NCBI GenBank assembly: GCA_023374025.1
Contig: SIJG01000141.1
Span: 158,850-222,849, forward strand
From: Heterodera schachtii
Taxonomy: Eukaryota > Nematoda > Chromadorea > Rhabditida > Heteroderidae
Reading direction: 5' to 3'
DNA: 64,000 nt
The notes under the pieces were generated by a model. It did not search any database. It saw only the letters and a program-made list of their open reading frames with translations, and was not told the DNA's origin. The position numbers and the translations under genes were made by a program. Below are positions 33,180 to 43,204 of the stretch, in pieces (the first letter of the stretch is position 1; every line of letters starts with the position of its first letter).

Positions 33180-34600
33180 TCATGCCACAAAAAATGTTTT
33201 TTTTCCATGGAGGTATTTCACTCCAGATTTGCAGCAAAGTTGAGTGTCACGAGTACCTGAAGTTTAAATTTTAAGGAAATTTAAAAAGTAGACTAAATTA
33301 ATAATTAATTAATAATATTTCCCATAATCCATATTAACTTTAAACATTTTTGTGCGTGCCATAAAGATTAGTAAAATTAAATTTTGCTACACAGCCCCCT
33401 TGAGGAATAGTGCACTGTATAATAGTGTCTTAAAAACAAAAAGCTAACCAACAAAAGAAACAAAGCGCCAACAAAATTACCAAAAACGTTAACAAAATTT
33501 GAAATGTATTTGTAAAAATTATTTGAGTTTATAGCTAAAAATTGCTGAGGCCCAAAAAGGCCATAAGAGACTGTTTGCAGGGCTTTTTGCACATAATTTT
33601 TGCACAAACAGCTAAACAATATGCCAAACAAATTAGACTGATTTTGACTTATTTTTGGTAACTTGAAGGCGCCGTGTTTTAAAAGAAAATAATAATGCAA
33701 AACTAACCAAATTGAACCCAAAAAAGCCCTTAGAGGATCCCTCACTCCAAAGAGAAGCGTTCTCTTTAAACTGTGCCTGATTGCCGTATTAATTAGCGCA
33801 CAAGCCAACAGTTGGAGCACCCGTGTATTCACTGCCAGACTGGTAGTGTGAATATCCAATTTTCAGGGAATCATCGGTGATCAAATCCTCATCCCTTCAA
33901 ACTGGTGGGTGGACTATCTGTGCGAACACTACAGAGATTAGTCTGAGGGTATCCAGGACGCCTGAATCAATTAGCGCCTGGATAGTCCCACGGATTCCCC
34001 CCTAAAGTGTCAAAAATTCTCAAATTTAACTTGTGCAAAAACTGTTAGAAGTGATTACGTGTGTTAGTAAATTTATTAACTTAATTACTCAAAGTTAGGT
34101 GCAAATAACTAAAATTTATGAACGCTCAGTTAAACGCAGACTTGTAGACATCGAGGAAAAGCCGACTGTAGATGGCGAGCAAGTGGAGCCAATAACTGTC
34201 AGGAATGACAATTGTAGGAAGCTAAAATTTTTGTTCATTTTATATATTAGAGGATATATGGAAGCCACCGATTTAAAAAAAAAAGGTTGAGCAATAAGCG
34301 CGAACTGCGCCCATTGGCATCGCTGTACGGATGCACATTGAGCTAAAAGAAAAGATTTTTTTTTACAATTCTGCTAACGTATATTAATTTTTTGAATGGT
34401 GAAAAGAGCCACATTTTTGAGCGACATTCAAACCAAAGAAATTGCTTGAAATTTTTTGAATTTGCCAATGCCTAAAAAACAAATCGGCATCTGACGGACT
34501 CCGATTTGGGATGATAGAATTCATGCAGGATTTTTTTAAATCTACAAACTTTTGCTCAAAAAAGCCAAATTTTACATTTTGTGTAAATTATTATTTTTTG
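33180..34600. other. Spacer with one open frame of uncertain status
   Basis: A minus-strand frame at 33859-33377 is open for 160 codons but starts only at TTG and has a low-complexity hydrophobic composition with no recognised motif. A plus-strand frame from 34099 (ITKIYERSVKRRLVDIEEKP) looks protein-like for about 45 codons and could be a gene or transposon fragment. Neither is annotated as a gene. The rest is AT-rich. Confidence 0.35.
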
Positions 34601-34602
34601 TT

Positions 34603-34863
34603 TTAACTCACAAAATCCAGGTGAAAGATGATCGCTTTCTTCGTGAAGGACTCCTTGGTTTCGGCCTTTTCCAACGCTTCTCCGATTTTCTTGACTAAAG
34701 CATTTATCGCTCCGGGCACAAGCTCATGATCCATGCACGGATTATCTCCCACTTGCACATTGTGTTTTCGAAAGTCGCTCCTTTCTTGAGATTGAAATGC
34801 AATCTTATGCAAATCATGAAGAACCTCAAAATGGAACATAAAGGCTTTTATTGGTGTTGCCAT
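34603..34863 (-). CDS. Candidate first exon, unknown protein
   Basis: ATG at 34863 opens MATPIKAFMFHFEVLHDLHK, with balanced charged composition through FTKKAIIFHLDF, followed by a strong donor GTGAGT near 34609. Without splicing it would stop two codons later. It lies about 140 bp downstream of the exon at 35187-35005 on the same strand, but the frames do not join through any AG I can find, so they may be separate genes or one gene with a lesion. No family recognised. Confidence 0.4.
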   Translation of the reverse strand: MATPIKAFMFHFEVLHDLHKIAFQSQERSDFRKHNVQVGDNPCMDHELVPGAINALVKKIGEALEKAETKESFTKKAIIFHLDFVS

Positions 34864-35004
34864 GCTTTTTGGTTATTTTTGGCTTTCTAATTAATTTTAA
34901 AACAAAAGTGCCAATTTTTCTGATCACCGAACCGAAAAATCCAATTTATTTTCCGCCGGAACACCAATTCCCCAGTATCATCCAAAATAGAATAAACAGA
35001 TTAA

Positions 35005-35187
35005 ACTCACTTCAATTGTAATTGGATTTTGGATCAAGTCATCGCGCTTTTTAAGGGTTCTCAGAAACAATTCGTCATACTGAAACGGTGAGTTCTCTCG
35101 CACGTATGGTTCAATGTCTCTAATCTTTGCCAGGATCGACCCGGGGTTTTCCTGCCCGCCGCCAGCGCTTCCTGACGATTCCATTTT
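35005..35187 (-). CDS. Candidate first exon, unknown protein
   Basis: The ATG at about 35184 opens MESSGSAGGGQENPGSILAK and continues through RENSPFQYDELFLRTLKKRD to ITIE, then a good donor GTGAGT at about 35004. A polar Gly/Ser-rich start is followed by a charged helical segment. An upstream TTGCAG could also be an acceptor, making this an internal exon. No family recognised. Confidence 0.42.
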
Positions 35188-35199
35188 TTTCTGCAACGA

Positions 35200-36380
35200 A
35201 TGTAATTTATTAACTTTTTCATATAAGTTTATTAAACTTAACTAAAAAAAACACGTGAAATGAGTGCCAAAGGACCAAAGGAAAATGTGCCAATGAAACA
35301 CTGAAATACACAATTATTAAACGAATTAATTGATTTTAGAAAATAAAAAATGATTAGAACACAATAGAAAATAAAATCGAAAAATTAATTTTAATTATGA
35401 TTAGTATTGTCAACATTTGTTGCGTAATTGGATTAATTATGGCGCAAGTAAAAGGAAGGGTGACGAGAAAGTGGTGGAAAAGGGTGTATAACAGAAATTG
35501 AGAAGAGGTGAAGTGAAGAGTAGAGTTGTGTGTATAGTGAAGGAGCATGTTATTTAAAGGGGGGAAGGGGGGAGTACAGTAAACGAGTACAGTAAAAATG
35601 GGGCGGGCAAAGAGAGGCAATGAAACTGAATCGCAAAGAGACAAAAGAAAAAAGGGGGAGCAAATTGGAAAGGAAACTCGAAGCAAAATTGGAGGGGAGA
35701 AAGGCGGGCAGGAGATGGACAAAATGGTGGAAAAATTGATAAATGCAAATAAAATCAAAAATAGGCGGGCGACGAAAACAAAAAATTGGCCAATTCGGGG
35801 GGGGGGGGGGAGAAAGAGTGGGGGGGGGGCAAAGTCCATTTTGCAAAGTACGGAAAAGAAAAGGCGAACAAATAGTGGGGGAAGCAGACATTGGCAAAAA
35901 TGGGGAAAAGTGGAAGGGCACAAAAAAGGGGCCGAGAAAAGTTGGGCTTCGATTTGGGCTTCGATCACCACCGCTTCCGCGACAAGACTGAGCACGCGTT
36001 CAATCAATGAGCATCATTAGTTCCTTAAAAAATAATTTTAAAAAATTTTATTGAATAACAAAAAAGGAAAATCCAATTTATGGGGATGGGGAAGGTCATT
36101 GATATTTTGGACGCGGAAAAGTCGGTTGTGATTTGCTTTTTCGGACAAATGTTCTCCAGTGGTTACCTTTCAAAATATTAGCGCCTGTAACAGAATTTTA
36201 TAACGCTTTGCGCCATAAATCGTAAAAAAGTGCATTTTTTTTGCAAAATTTTTCATTTTCTGGAAATTTTCCTGAAAAAGTGTGGATATTGGAAAATTTT
36301 TTCATTTTTGGAAAATTGCAAGGAATTCCGTGTCCCATTTTATTACACATTTTTCAACAATAATTCTGACCACGCCAATT
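35200..36380. other. Purine-rich spacer with G runs, no gene accepted
   Basis: The plus strand from about 35440 to 35990 is strongly purine-rich (AAAAGGGGGAG, long G runs at 35799 and 35821), which leaves long open frames on both strands purely through composition. The minus-strand 217-codon frame at 36007-35354 lacks ATG and is Phe/Pro/Ser-rich; only its first 25 or so codons (IERVLSLVAEAVVIEAQIEA) look protein-like and might be a small exon. Confidence 0.4.
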
Positions 36381-36385
36381 GCAAG

Positions 36386-36517
36386 TGCTTAGGTGGCGAA
36401 CAAAATTTTGACGTAGCCCCGCTGGAAGAACAGCTCGACTAACGACTTGACAATAGGCAAAATGCCGGAGTGATGGACGGCAAAGCCACGCTTGCACAGC
36501 TTCTGCATCAGCAACAT
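36386..36517 (-). pseudogene. Ski2/Mtr4-like RNA helicase exon fragment with a stop
   Basis: After a clear acceptor (TGTGCCTTTAG) the frame reads [20 protein letters not shown], then [20 protein letters not shown] and T. This is the helicase C-terminal segment of Ski2-like DExH RNA helicases (Mtr4, SKIV2L), where HHSG precedes an LFATE...AMG motif. The codon that should be the conserved Glu after FAT is TAA at 36391-36389. The next residues, ALAIGV, still resemble the family before similarity ends. Only one exon is seen, so this is a duplicated, decayed fragment. In the family these enzymes feed RNA to the exosome. Confidence 0.75.
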
Positions 36518-36889
36518 CTAAAGGCACACAAAAAAAAATAATTGTATTTTTCAGTAAATGATGGGATGAAAACCCGAAAAGGCTCCTGGCTCAAAAATAG
36601 TGGTCAAAACATTGGAAAATGTTGGAATTCGCCGATGTAAAAGTATGATAAATTCTTCCGAGTAATTCTTCCAACATCAGAGAAAAATTAAGCCAAAATA
36701 AAAATTTTGTCTGGTTACGCCCTTGGACATATTTTTATGTTTTTCAAAAAATCAAGGACACCTCACAATCCGTCCGCTGATGGCACCGATAAAAGCACCA
36801 TCATTATATTTATTTTTTATTGTTTTTAATTAAATTTTAAAAACAAATTTTACCATGAAAAACAGGGACGGGACGGATGACCTGCGGCA

Positions 36890-37490
36890 ACAATTTGGGT
36901 ACTTATGTCGTTTACAGCCCATAAAAAAAATAATTTTTAAATCAATTTATAAACATTTCTAGGGGGTTTTCGGGGTAGCTGATCACGAATCTGACATTCA
37001 TTTGCACTAATTTCGAACCCCGAACCCGAATTCGAACAAATACTGCCAATGGCCCACACTTTTTTGAAAGAAAAATTTTGTTCAATAAAGTCATGAAAAC
37101 TTGTTTTGGAGGGTTTTCTGGGTCGCTGTTCACTAATCTGACATTCATATTGAGTAATTTCTACCCCGCAATCGAATTCGAACAAAAATTTGAAAGTTCA
37201 AATTTTTTAATTTCGCTTTTTATGTTCGTACGTGTACAGAATTATCATGTTTTGGTGTTGCAATGGTTTAATTTAGATTGTTTTGGGTCATTTTAGGAAC
37301 AAAAGTGAGAATTTTTTAAATTTTGTATTTATTTGCTCGAATTCGGGTTCGGGATTCAAAATGGCTCGAAATGGATGTCAGATTCGTGATCAGCGACCCC
37401 GAAAACCCCCTAGAAATGTTTATAAATTGATTTAAAAAATTTTTTTATGGGCTGTAAACGACATAAGTACCACAATTTGTCGGTGCCCTT
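36890..37490. mobile_element. Foldback element of the GATCAGCGACC family
   Basis: The left arm (GGTACTTATGTCGTTTACAG, CATTTCTAGGGGGTTTTCGG, TGATCACGAATCTGACATTC) recurs inverted at about 37340-37480 (ATTCGTGATCAGCGACCCCG, CTAGAAATGTTTATAAATTG, CTGTAAACGACATAAGTACC). A further copy of the core lies in direct orientation in the middle (37115-37185). The interior is AT-rich and non-coding. Confidence 0.85.
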
Positions 37491-37496
37491 CAACCG

Positions 37497-38085
37497 GTCA
37501 ATGCCGCCGTCGTCGCTGTGCCGTCGCCATTTATTGTCGTAGCTGTGCCGTCGTCGCTGGGTCGTCGCCGTCGCCATTGTCTTCGTCGCCGTTTTTCGTC
37601 GTCGCCATTGTCTTCATGCCGTTTTTCGTCGTCGTCATTGTGTCGTCGTCGTGGTTGTGCCGTCGTCGTCGCCGTTCCGTCGCCATTTTTTGTGTCGTCG
37701 TGCGTCGCTGTGTCGTCGTCGCCGTTGTGCCGTCGTCGTCGCTGTGTCGGTCGTCGTCATGTGTCGTTGTGCCGTCGTCGTTGTGCGTCGCTGTGCCGTC
37801 GCCGTGTTGTCGTTGTGCCGTCGTCGTGCGTCGCTGCGCCGTCGGCGTCGCTGTGTTCTCGTCGTCGCTGTGCCGTTGCCGTCGTGCGTCGCTGTGCAAT
37901 GTCGTCGCTGTGCCGTCGTCGTGGTCATGTGTCGTCGTCGTGTTGTCGTTGTGCCGTCGTCGTCCTCGTGCATCGCTGCGCCGTCGTGTTGCTGTGCCGT
38001 CGTGCGTCGCTGTGCCATTGTCGTCGCCGTGGTCATGTGTCGTCGTCGTCTTCGTGTCGTCGTTGTGCCGTCTTCGTCGTCGTTT
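37497..38085. repeat. CGT/GTCGTCGCTGTGCC-type low-complexity tract
   Basis: About 590 bp of degenerate GTCGTCGCTGTGCCGTCGTC repeats, very unlike the AT-rich surroundings. All frames on both strands stay open (Arg/Ser/Val/Cys on plus, His/Asp/Thr/Arg on minus), so the ORFs of 160-250 codons here carry no coding evidence. Confidence 0.95.
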
Positions 38086-38089
38086 TTGG

Positions 38090-38440
38090 GCCAGGTGCGG
38101 GACCCTCCTGGCACATCTGCAATGAGCGAATGGCAATTTTTGCCAATTTGGGGCCCCTTTTATTCACCCAAAGGATGGGCGTGGCCTGAATTCACTGTAT
38201 CGCCGAATGTTCCAGAAGCGCGTGCTTTTTTGGCGCCAATTTTTGTTCTCACTACGTGGGATTCTGTTCGAAACCTTTGCAATTTTTTGGCGCCATTTTC
38301 ATATTTTGAATGTTCAAAACATTCATTTGAATTTTGCGGGGGTTACGCCCACACCAATGGGCACCAAATTTCATGTCGTCATTTCCCCTTCCGTTCAAAA
38401 AATTAGTCGACACCCTCCCCCCCCCCCCGCCATCTTACAA
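38090..38440 (+). other. Protein-like fragment after the CGT tract, uncertain
   Basis: A plus-strand frame reads WPEFTVSPNVPEARAFLAPI, and its NVPEARAFLAP faintly resembles NVRAFLVPL in the unknown gene copy at 51846-52067. It has no clear start, splice sites or family and ends near a C-rich run at 38417. Low-confidence remnant. Confidence 0.2.
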
Positions 38441-38559
38441 ATGTAAATTTGAAAAAGCATAAATTATGTTTTAATTTCATTTCCATGCTTTTGTTGTTGT
38501 TACATGTTTTCAGTTTGCTACATGAACTTTCAGCTACATTGACCACAATTGCCGGTTGT

Positions 38560-39522
38560 CTGTTTTCCCTGCGTGCCAAACGATGAAAGTCGGCCAAATC
38601 CAGCTGAAAATGCTGACTCCAAATGGTTGCACACTCCGACAGAAAATGGCCAACCGAAGCGACTGTGTTTCCCGCGGAGTCACAATGAGTCAGCAGCAAA
38701 AAGATTGGTCGACAATTTAAGTAAGATCTGACCGACCCCTTTTGATTACCATTTACATATTTTCATTTGTTTAGGCATTTCTTCGTGCCACCGCCACTTC
38801 TTCCGCCTTCTTTCAAAATTCATTTAATTGTTTATGCGCACCCAACAGCAATTGTGCCATTTGAATTGGTGAACGAAAGGAGCAAGGAAAAGCTGGCACT
38901 GATCAGAAAAACAAGCGAAAGTGCCTGGGACGACCGATGGGTGATGATGAAGCGATTCCAAATTGGGAAGACGACGGCGGCGGCGGTTCAGTGGGAGGAC
39001 GAAAATTTGGACGAATTGAGCACTGTCAGCACTATTTGTGTGGCGACAAAAAATGCATTTGGTGAGAAATGAAAGACAAAAGAATTGAAAAAAATCGGAA
39101 AAGATTTGTTGGACATTCATTTCGACCCCTCTGAAAATGTACTGAAAAAATGCTAACCCAAACTCGAACAAAAAACTCGTTTCTTTTTTCATTTGAATTT
39201 TCGACTTTGTTCGAATTCGGAGTTCAAAATGGGCCGAAATGAATGTCAGAATCCCATCAAAACACACCTGGAAAAATAAATAAATTAATTAATTGGGGGT
39301 GGGTTATAGATCAAAATAAATCATAAGCCCATCGTGTATTTACTTCGGGCTCATTAAACTGGAAAGGTGCCAATTTAAAAAAATTCGCACATTTTCCTTA
39401 AACGTCCATTTCAAATTTTCCTTTATTTAGGCCGCTGTCTCCGCCAGATCAAAGCGACGAAAAAGAGTTCTGTTTTTTCCCGGGCCTAGTAATCAGTGAA
39501 GAAGAAGAAGTGATCATTTGAG
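38560..39522 (+). pseudogene. F-box-like family member, C-terminal half, frame-broken
   Basis: The first part reads NDESRPNPAENADSKWLHTP then ENGQPKRL, ending near a GTAAGA donor (about 38719). The next exon starts after TTGTTTAG at about 38776 with AFLRATATSSA, then slips one base into the frame IHLIVYAHPTAIVPFELVNE, continuing to VQWEDENLDELSTVSTICVA. A donor GTGAGA lies at about 39067. The last exon, after TTTAG near 39432, reads PLSPPDQSDEKEFCFFPGLV then an acidic end and a stop near 39521, but in a frame one base off. The N-terminal half is missing. Same family and exon borders as 41391-42653. Confidence 0.65.
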
Positions 39523-39630
39523 AAATCGCCGATTATTTTTTGAGTTTGATGAATTGTATTGATTTAGGTAAATATTGATCATAGGCCCCAAACTCAAAAA
39601 TGCTTAAAAACGGTCAGAATCGATGTAAAA

Positions 39631-40468
39631 AGGTTTGAAATGGATAGGAAAGATAGAATTAGGGGCGCGCTTGCCCTTTTCAGGATGAAAAGTGCCGAAA
39701 ATGGAGTGTCAAACTCAGCTGGGACTCAAGTGACCGCATTATAAAAAGCAGTCCAAATACATTTTAAATAATGTTTCTAGGGTAATTTTTGCGCTGATCA
39801 CGAATGTGACCTTTATTTTGCTAAATTCCGAACCCAAATTCGAACAAAAACTCAAAATTTATAAATAAAAGAAAACAAATTATTAAGGGGTTTTGAGGTT
39901 GCTGAACACGGATCGAAGACAATCTAACTTTCGCAAAAGGGAGCATGCGAAGACGGAGCAAGTAGTGGGGCGAGACGGAGGGCGGAGGAAAAAGTCTGAC
40001 GAGCGCCACAGGCGGTTGACTGCGGGGCCCGAAGGGCCCCCGCCAATCAGTCAACCGCCTGCGGATCACGCGCGGACTTCTTCCGTAGCCCGTAGTCTCG
40101 GCCCACCTACTGGCCGCCGTAGTCGAGTGTGCGGCGGTTTTTTAGCGCAATAAGCTAAATTAAATCTTTTATATTTGACGTTAACCATTTTCTGAGTACT
40201 AGTTTAAAAATAGTTTTAACGATTCTGAGGACCTATTAAATAGTCGGTTCGGCTTCATAATTAGGGTTCGGAATTTAGCAAAATAAAGGTCACATTCGTG
40301 ATCAGCGCAAAAATTACCCTAGAAACATTATTTAAGATGTATTTGGACTGCTTTTTATAATGCGGTCACTTGAGTCCCAGCTGAGTTTGACACTCCATTT
40401 TCGGCACTTTTCATCCTGAAAAGGGCAAGCGCGCCCCTAATTCTATCTTTCCTATCCATTTCAAACCT
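39631..40468. mobile_element. Foldback element with near-perfect arms of about 200 bp
   Basis: AGGTTTGAAATGGATAGGAA...ATTAGGGGCGCGCTTGCCC at the left is mirrored at the right (GGGCAAGCGCGCCCCTAATT...CCATTTCAAACCT). The arms include GGAGTGTCAAACTCAGCTGG and the core TGATCACGAATGTGACC. The centre (about 39840-40260) contains an unrelated GC-rich hairpin cluster. No coding content. Confidence 0.9.
39930..40145. other. GC-rich multi-hairpin island
   Basis: Within the foldback centre: CAGGCGGTTGACTG pairs with CAGTCAACCGCCTG around a GGGGCCCGAAGGGCCCCC stem, and AGTAGTGGGGCGAGAC pairs imperfectly with GTCTCGGCCCACCTACT outside it. The island is far more GC-rich than its surroundings and has no natural protein frame. 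It could be a nested mobile element tip or an RNA-forming sequence; I cannot assign it. Confidence 0.6.
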
Positions 40469-40520
40469 TGTTTTTTGCTCTTTGGACGTACGATATAAAA
40501 GTGCCAATTAACGAAAAAGT

Positions 40521-40985
40521 GGGTACTTATACAGTTTGACCCACATACATTTTTTTTATTTTATTGATAAAAACATGTTTCTAGGGGTTTTTGGGGCTGC
40601 TGATTATGAATTTGAACTCTATTTGACGAATTTCGGAACCCTAACCCGAAATTCGAACATTTAGTTGAACTCAAGAAATTTTGATAATTTTATTTATTTA
40701 TTTTTTGAGTACATATGTGTTGAATTACATTGCATCAACGCTTGGTCCGAGTCAATAGAACATTAGCATCACATCGGAGAATCATGGAACACGCATTTGT
40801 CACATTTAAACCGATTTTTGGAAAACAAATTTTTCAAAAAATGTTTGAATTTCGGGTAGGGGTTCGGAAATTTGTCAAATAGAGTTCAAATTCATAATCA
40901 GCAGCCCCGAAAACCCCTGGAAACACATTTTTATCATTAATAAACAAAAAAAAAATTTTATGTGGGGCAAACTGTATTAGTACCA
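40521..40985. mobile_element. Foldback element, arms about 140 bp
   Basis: GGTACTTATACAGTTTGACC...CATGTTTCTAGGGGTTTTTG, then GGGCTGCTGATTATGAATTT on the left, with the inverse (AAATTCATAATCAGCAGCCC, ACCCCTGGAAACACATTTTT, GGCAAACTGTATTAGTACC) on the right. It shares the CTAGGGGTTTT core with its neighbours, but the termini are of its own type. Confidence 0.85.
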
Positions 40986-40989
40986 AAAA

Positions 40990-41390
40990 GTGTTCTCAAC
41001 TCCCGGACCCAGTGATCAGCTGAATCAGTGATATTTAAGAAATGACCCGATCATTTTGAGTTTTTATAATCAATTGGATCGATTGATGCTAATTGTTTGC
41101 TCTTCGAATTGCTTTCTTTCGTTGCTTTTTTGCGTCACGCATGCTTTTTTTGGACAAAACATTTTCTGCACAAACCAAATATGATGACCGACGATGTGCT
41201 AAAATCAAGCACTTGATTTAATTTAATTAATTATTAAAGTTTTCAATAAGATATTAAATGTATGTTTTATTCAAACGAAAGAATCGACAAAAGATTTCGG
41301 AGAAAACGAAAGCATCAAATCCGTTTCCTATTGGCGAGATCGATCATTTCATCAAATATAATTAATTTTCATTGCTTTGATCCGCTTTTC
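40990..41390. other. AT-rich spacer, no gene seen
   Basis: Between the foldback element and the 3' end of the minus-strand F-box-like gene. No protein-like frame. It should contain that gene's 3' untranslated region and polyadenylation site on the minus strand. Confidence 0.5.
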
Positions 41391-42653
41391 TTACGCTAGT
41401 GACGACAATGGCCTAAATTTGTTTTTTACGACAATCAAAAATTGCTGTTGCTGCTCACCCAATGCAACCATTTCGAGGCCACAACTCAAAATGGATTTTG
41501 TTCAAATTGGCACCCAAAATATTACCATACCGCAGCTCAAATCTGATATAGTTCAAATTGGCACCCGAATTTTTGCGGTTTTTCCACTTAACTGGCGCCG
41601 TCGCTCCAATTGTACACCGTTTCAACAGCCAATTATACACTGATCCATTTTCGCTATGTTTTAGTGTCAGCTTCTCATTCGTCATTTCGTTCACCAATTC
41701 AAATTGTTCAATTGACATTGGTTCCAGAAAATGAAGTTGAATATTGTAACTAACAGAAATGGTGGCACGGCGAAATGTCTAAACAAAAATTGGTAAAACA
41801 ATTTATAGAAAACATGGCGGGACACCTCTTTGAAGTTGTTTACCCATTCGAGATTCAGTGGACCCACATAACCATTGCGATACAATCGCTTCGGTTGGCC
41901 ATTTTTTGTCGGAGTGTGCAACCATTTGGCCAACGCTTGGCCAGCAGTTGCATTTGGCCCATCGTCAGCAATTCCATCGGGGACAGATAATCGGAATCGA
42001 TCGAAGTCAATTGATCAAAATCAGTGAGAATTGTTGATGAAGTGCGGCGACGCAAATTGTTCAAATAAGCGCCACTGGGAAAGCCCAAATGGCGAATGTT
42101 TGTAGCAAAAACTGGCCGAATTTGGCGGTCCAAAACATCGCAAATTGATTGGTCACAATGTTTAGACAATTCCAAATTGGTGCCAATTCTGTCCCAAATT
42201 TGCTTGTTGGAACGAAGAAATGCGAGCACAGAGTAGTCAATGTAACTGAAGAAATATTAAAATGCTTTAATATATACAAAAATATAAAATTGCTTTATCT
42301 GAAGCTTCTTAAAGCGAATTTTGATGGGCAGCGGACGGTCCGGCAACGAAAATTCCACAAATTTGCCATCGACCCGTACAGACAATTGCGCTTTTGGTCC
42401 TTTGTCCTTGAGAATTGTTATTTCTCTCCAAATTGTCAATTCGCTTTTGCCATCAAAATGCGTGTCCACCAAAATATCGAAACGGTCGGAAAGTAATGCC
42501 ATTTTGAGTCCGAGTTGGGCATGGTCAAAAATGGGAGAATATCCATCCACATGTCGCTACAAATCCAGCTGAAATGCGAAAAATAGCATCGAAATTTACA
42601 ATTAAAAAAAAAAAAAATTCTTACCGTCTGTCCATTTTTGCGTTATTCTGCAT
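41391..42653 (-). CDS. F-box-like family protein, five exons, probably complete
   Basis: Exons 42653-42625, 42568-42294, 42245-41826, 41778-41459 and 41412-41391; introns are 46-56 bp. The start MQNNAKMDRR runs into ICSDMWMDILPF, an F-box-like opening, then AQLGLKMALLSDRFDILVDT, YIDYSVLAFLRSNKQIW, NLRRRTSSTILTD, AKWLHTPTKNGQPKRL, SIEQFELVNEMTNEKLTL and a short last exon PLSSLA-stop. The second intron (42293-42246) is GC-AG; the others are GT-AG. All phases agree if one base is restored at each of two homopolymers: a 5-A run at about 42530 and a 4-G run near 41980. Then the coding length is a multiple of three (about 355 residues). I know this pattern from cyst-nematode F-box family proteins, which would recruit targets to SCF ubiquitin ligases; the F-box assignment is moderate. 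Confidence 0.7.
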
Positions 42654-42750
42654 CAAAACAATTTTTCGACGTCTTTATATACCTACAAAAAATAAAAGTG
42701 AGCGATTTGAAACGGATGGGAGAGATTAAAATGATTTGTTGACCAAAAAT

Positions 42751-42920
42751 TAGAGTAGAGCGGGACCGGGAATTTTGGGCTTAACCGGGACCGGGACCTT
42801 TTCGGGTTGAAAAACCGGGAATTTTTGGCTGGGAAAACTGGGGAAAAACCCGGGACTGGTCCCGGTCAAAACCGGGACCTCGGTACTCAGTTGTCCGTGT
42901 TTTGGTCCCGCTCTACTCTA
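42751..42920. mobile_element. 170-bp MITE with 17-bp inverted ends and 8-bp target duplication
   Basis: TAGAGTAGAGCGGGACC and GGTCCCGCTCTACTCTA are exact inverses; CCAAAAAT flanks both sides (42743-42750 and 42921-42928). The 8-bp duplication points to hAT-like mobilisation. The interior repeats CCGGGACC-type boxes. Non-coding. It abuts the Mutator-like element that starts about 15 bp further on. Confidence 0.92.
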
Positions 42921-42934
42921 CCAAAAATAATCGT

Positions 42935-43046
42935 TCGGGGTCGTTTTCGCGTGGCTGTTTTCGCGTGGCCGTTTTCGCGTGGCCGTTTTCGCGTGGCTGT
43001 TTTCGCGTGGAGTTCGTTTTCGCGTGGCCGTTTTCGCGTGGTTGCA
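42935..43046 (+). repeat. Left terminal iteron array of the Mutator-like element
   Basis: About seven copies of a 14-bp unit GTTTTCGCGTGGCC, some with one or two changes and one with an insertion (GGAGTTC). Equivalent arrays in inverse orientation form the right end. Iterated subterminal motifs are typical transposase binding sites; this use is inference. Confidence 0.85.
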
Positions 43047-43204
43047 TATAAAAGAGAATTCAATACTCACACTATATTTTACCAAAATTTGTTTTACTCT
43101 CATTTTCTTTCGGGTTTTAATTCTTTTATAATTAAGTGAATTTGATAAATTTAATTTTAAGTGAATTTGATAAATTTAATTAAGACTTTTTAAATTATTA
43201 TAAT

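Noticed and set aside
32832..33237. Overlapping minus-strand ORFs rich in FAFRISHF-type repeats
   Set aside because: They read the GCGAAACGCGAAA units of the 146-bp MITE.
33377..33859. 160-codon minus-strand ORF
   Set aside because: Starts at TTG, no ATG near the start, hydrophobic low-complexity sequence, no motif; not enough to call a gene.
35354..36020. 217-codon minus and 140-codon plus ORFs in the purine-rich tract
   Set aside because: Strand composition bias removes stops on both strands; the minus frame has no ATG and no domain. Only a short part near 35950-36007 might be an exon.
37518..38406. Long Arg/Ser/Val and His/Asp/Thr ORFs in the CGT-rich tract
   Set aside because: Low-complexity DNA open on both strands; no splice sites or motifs.
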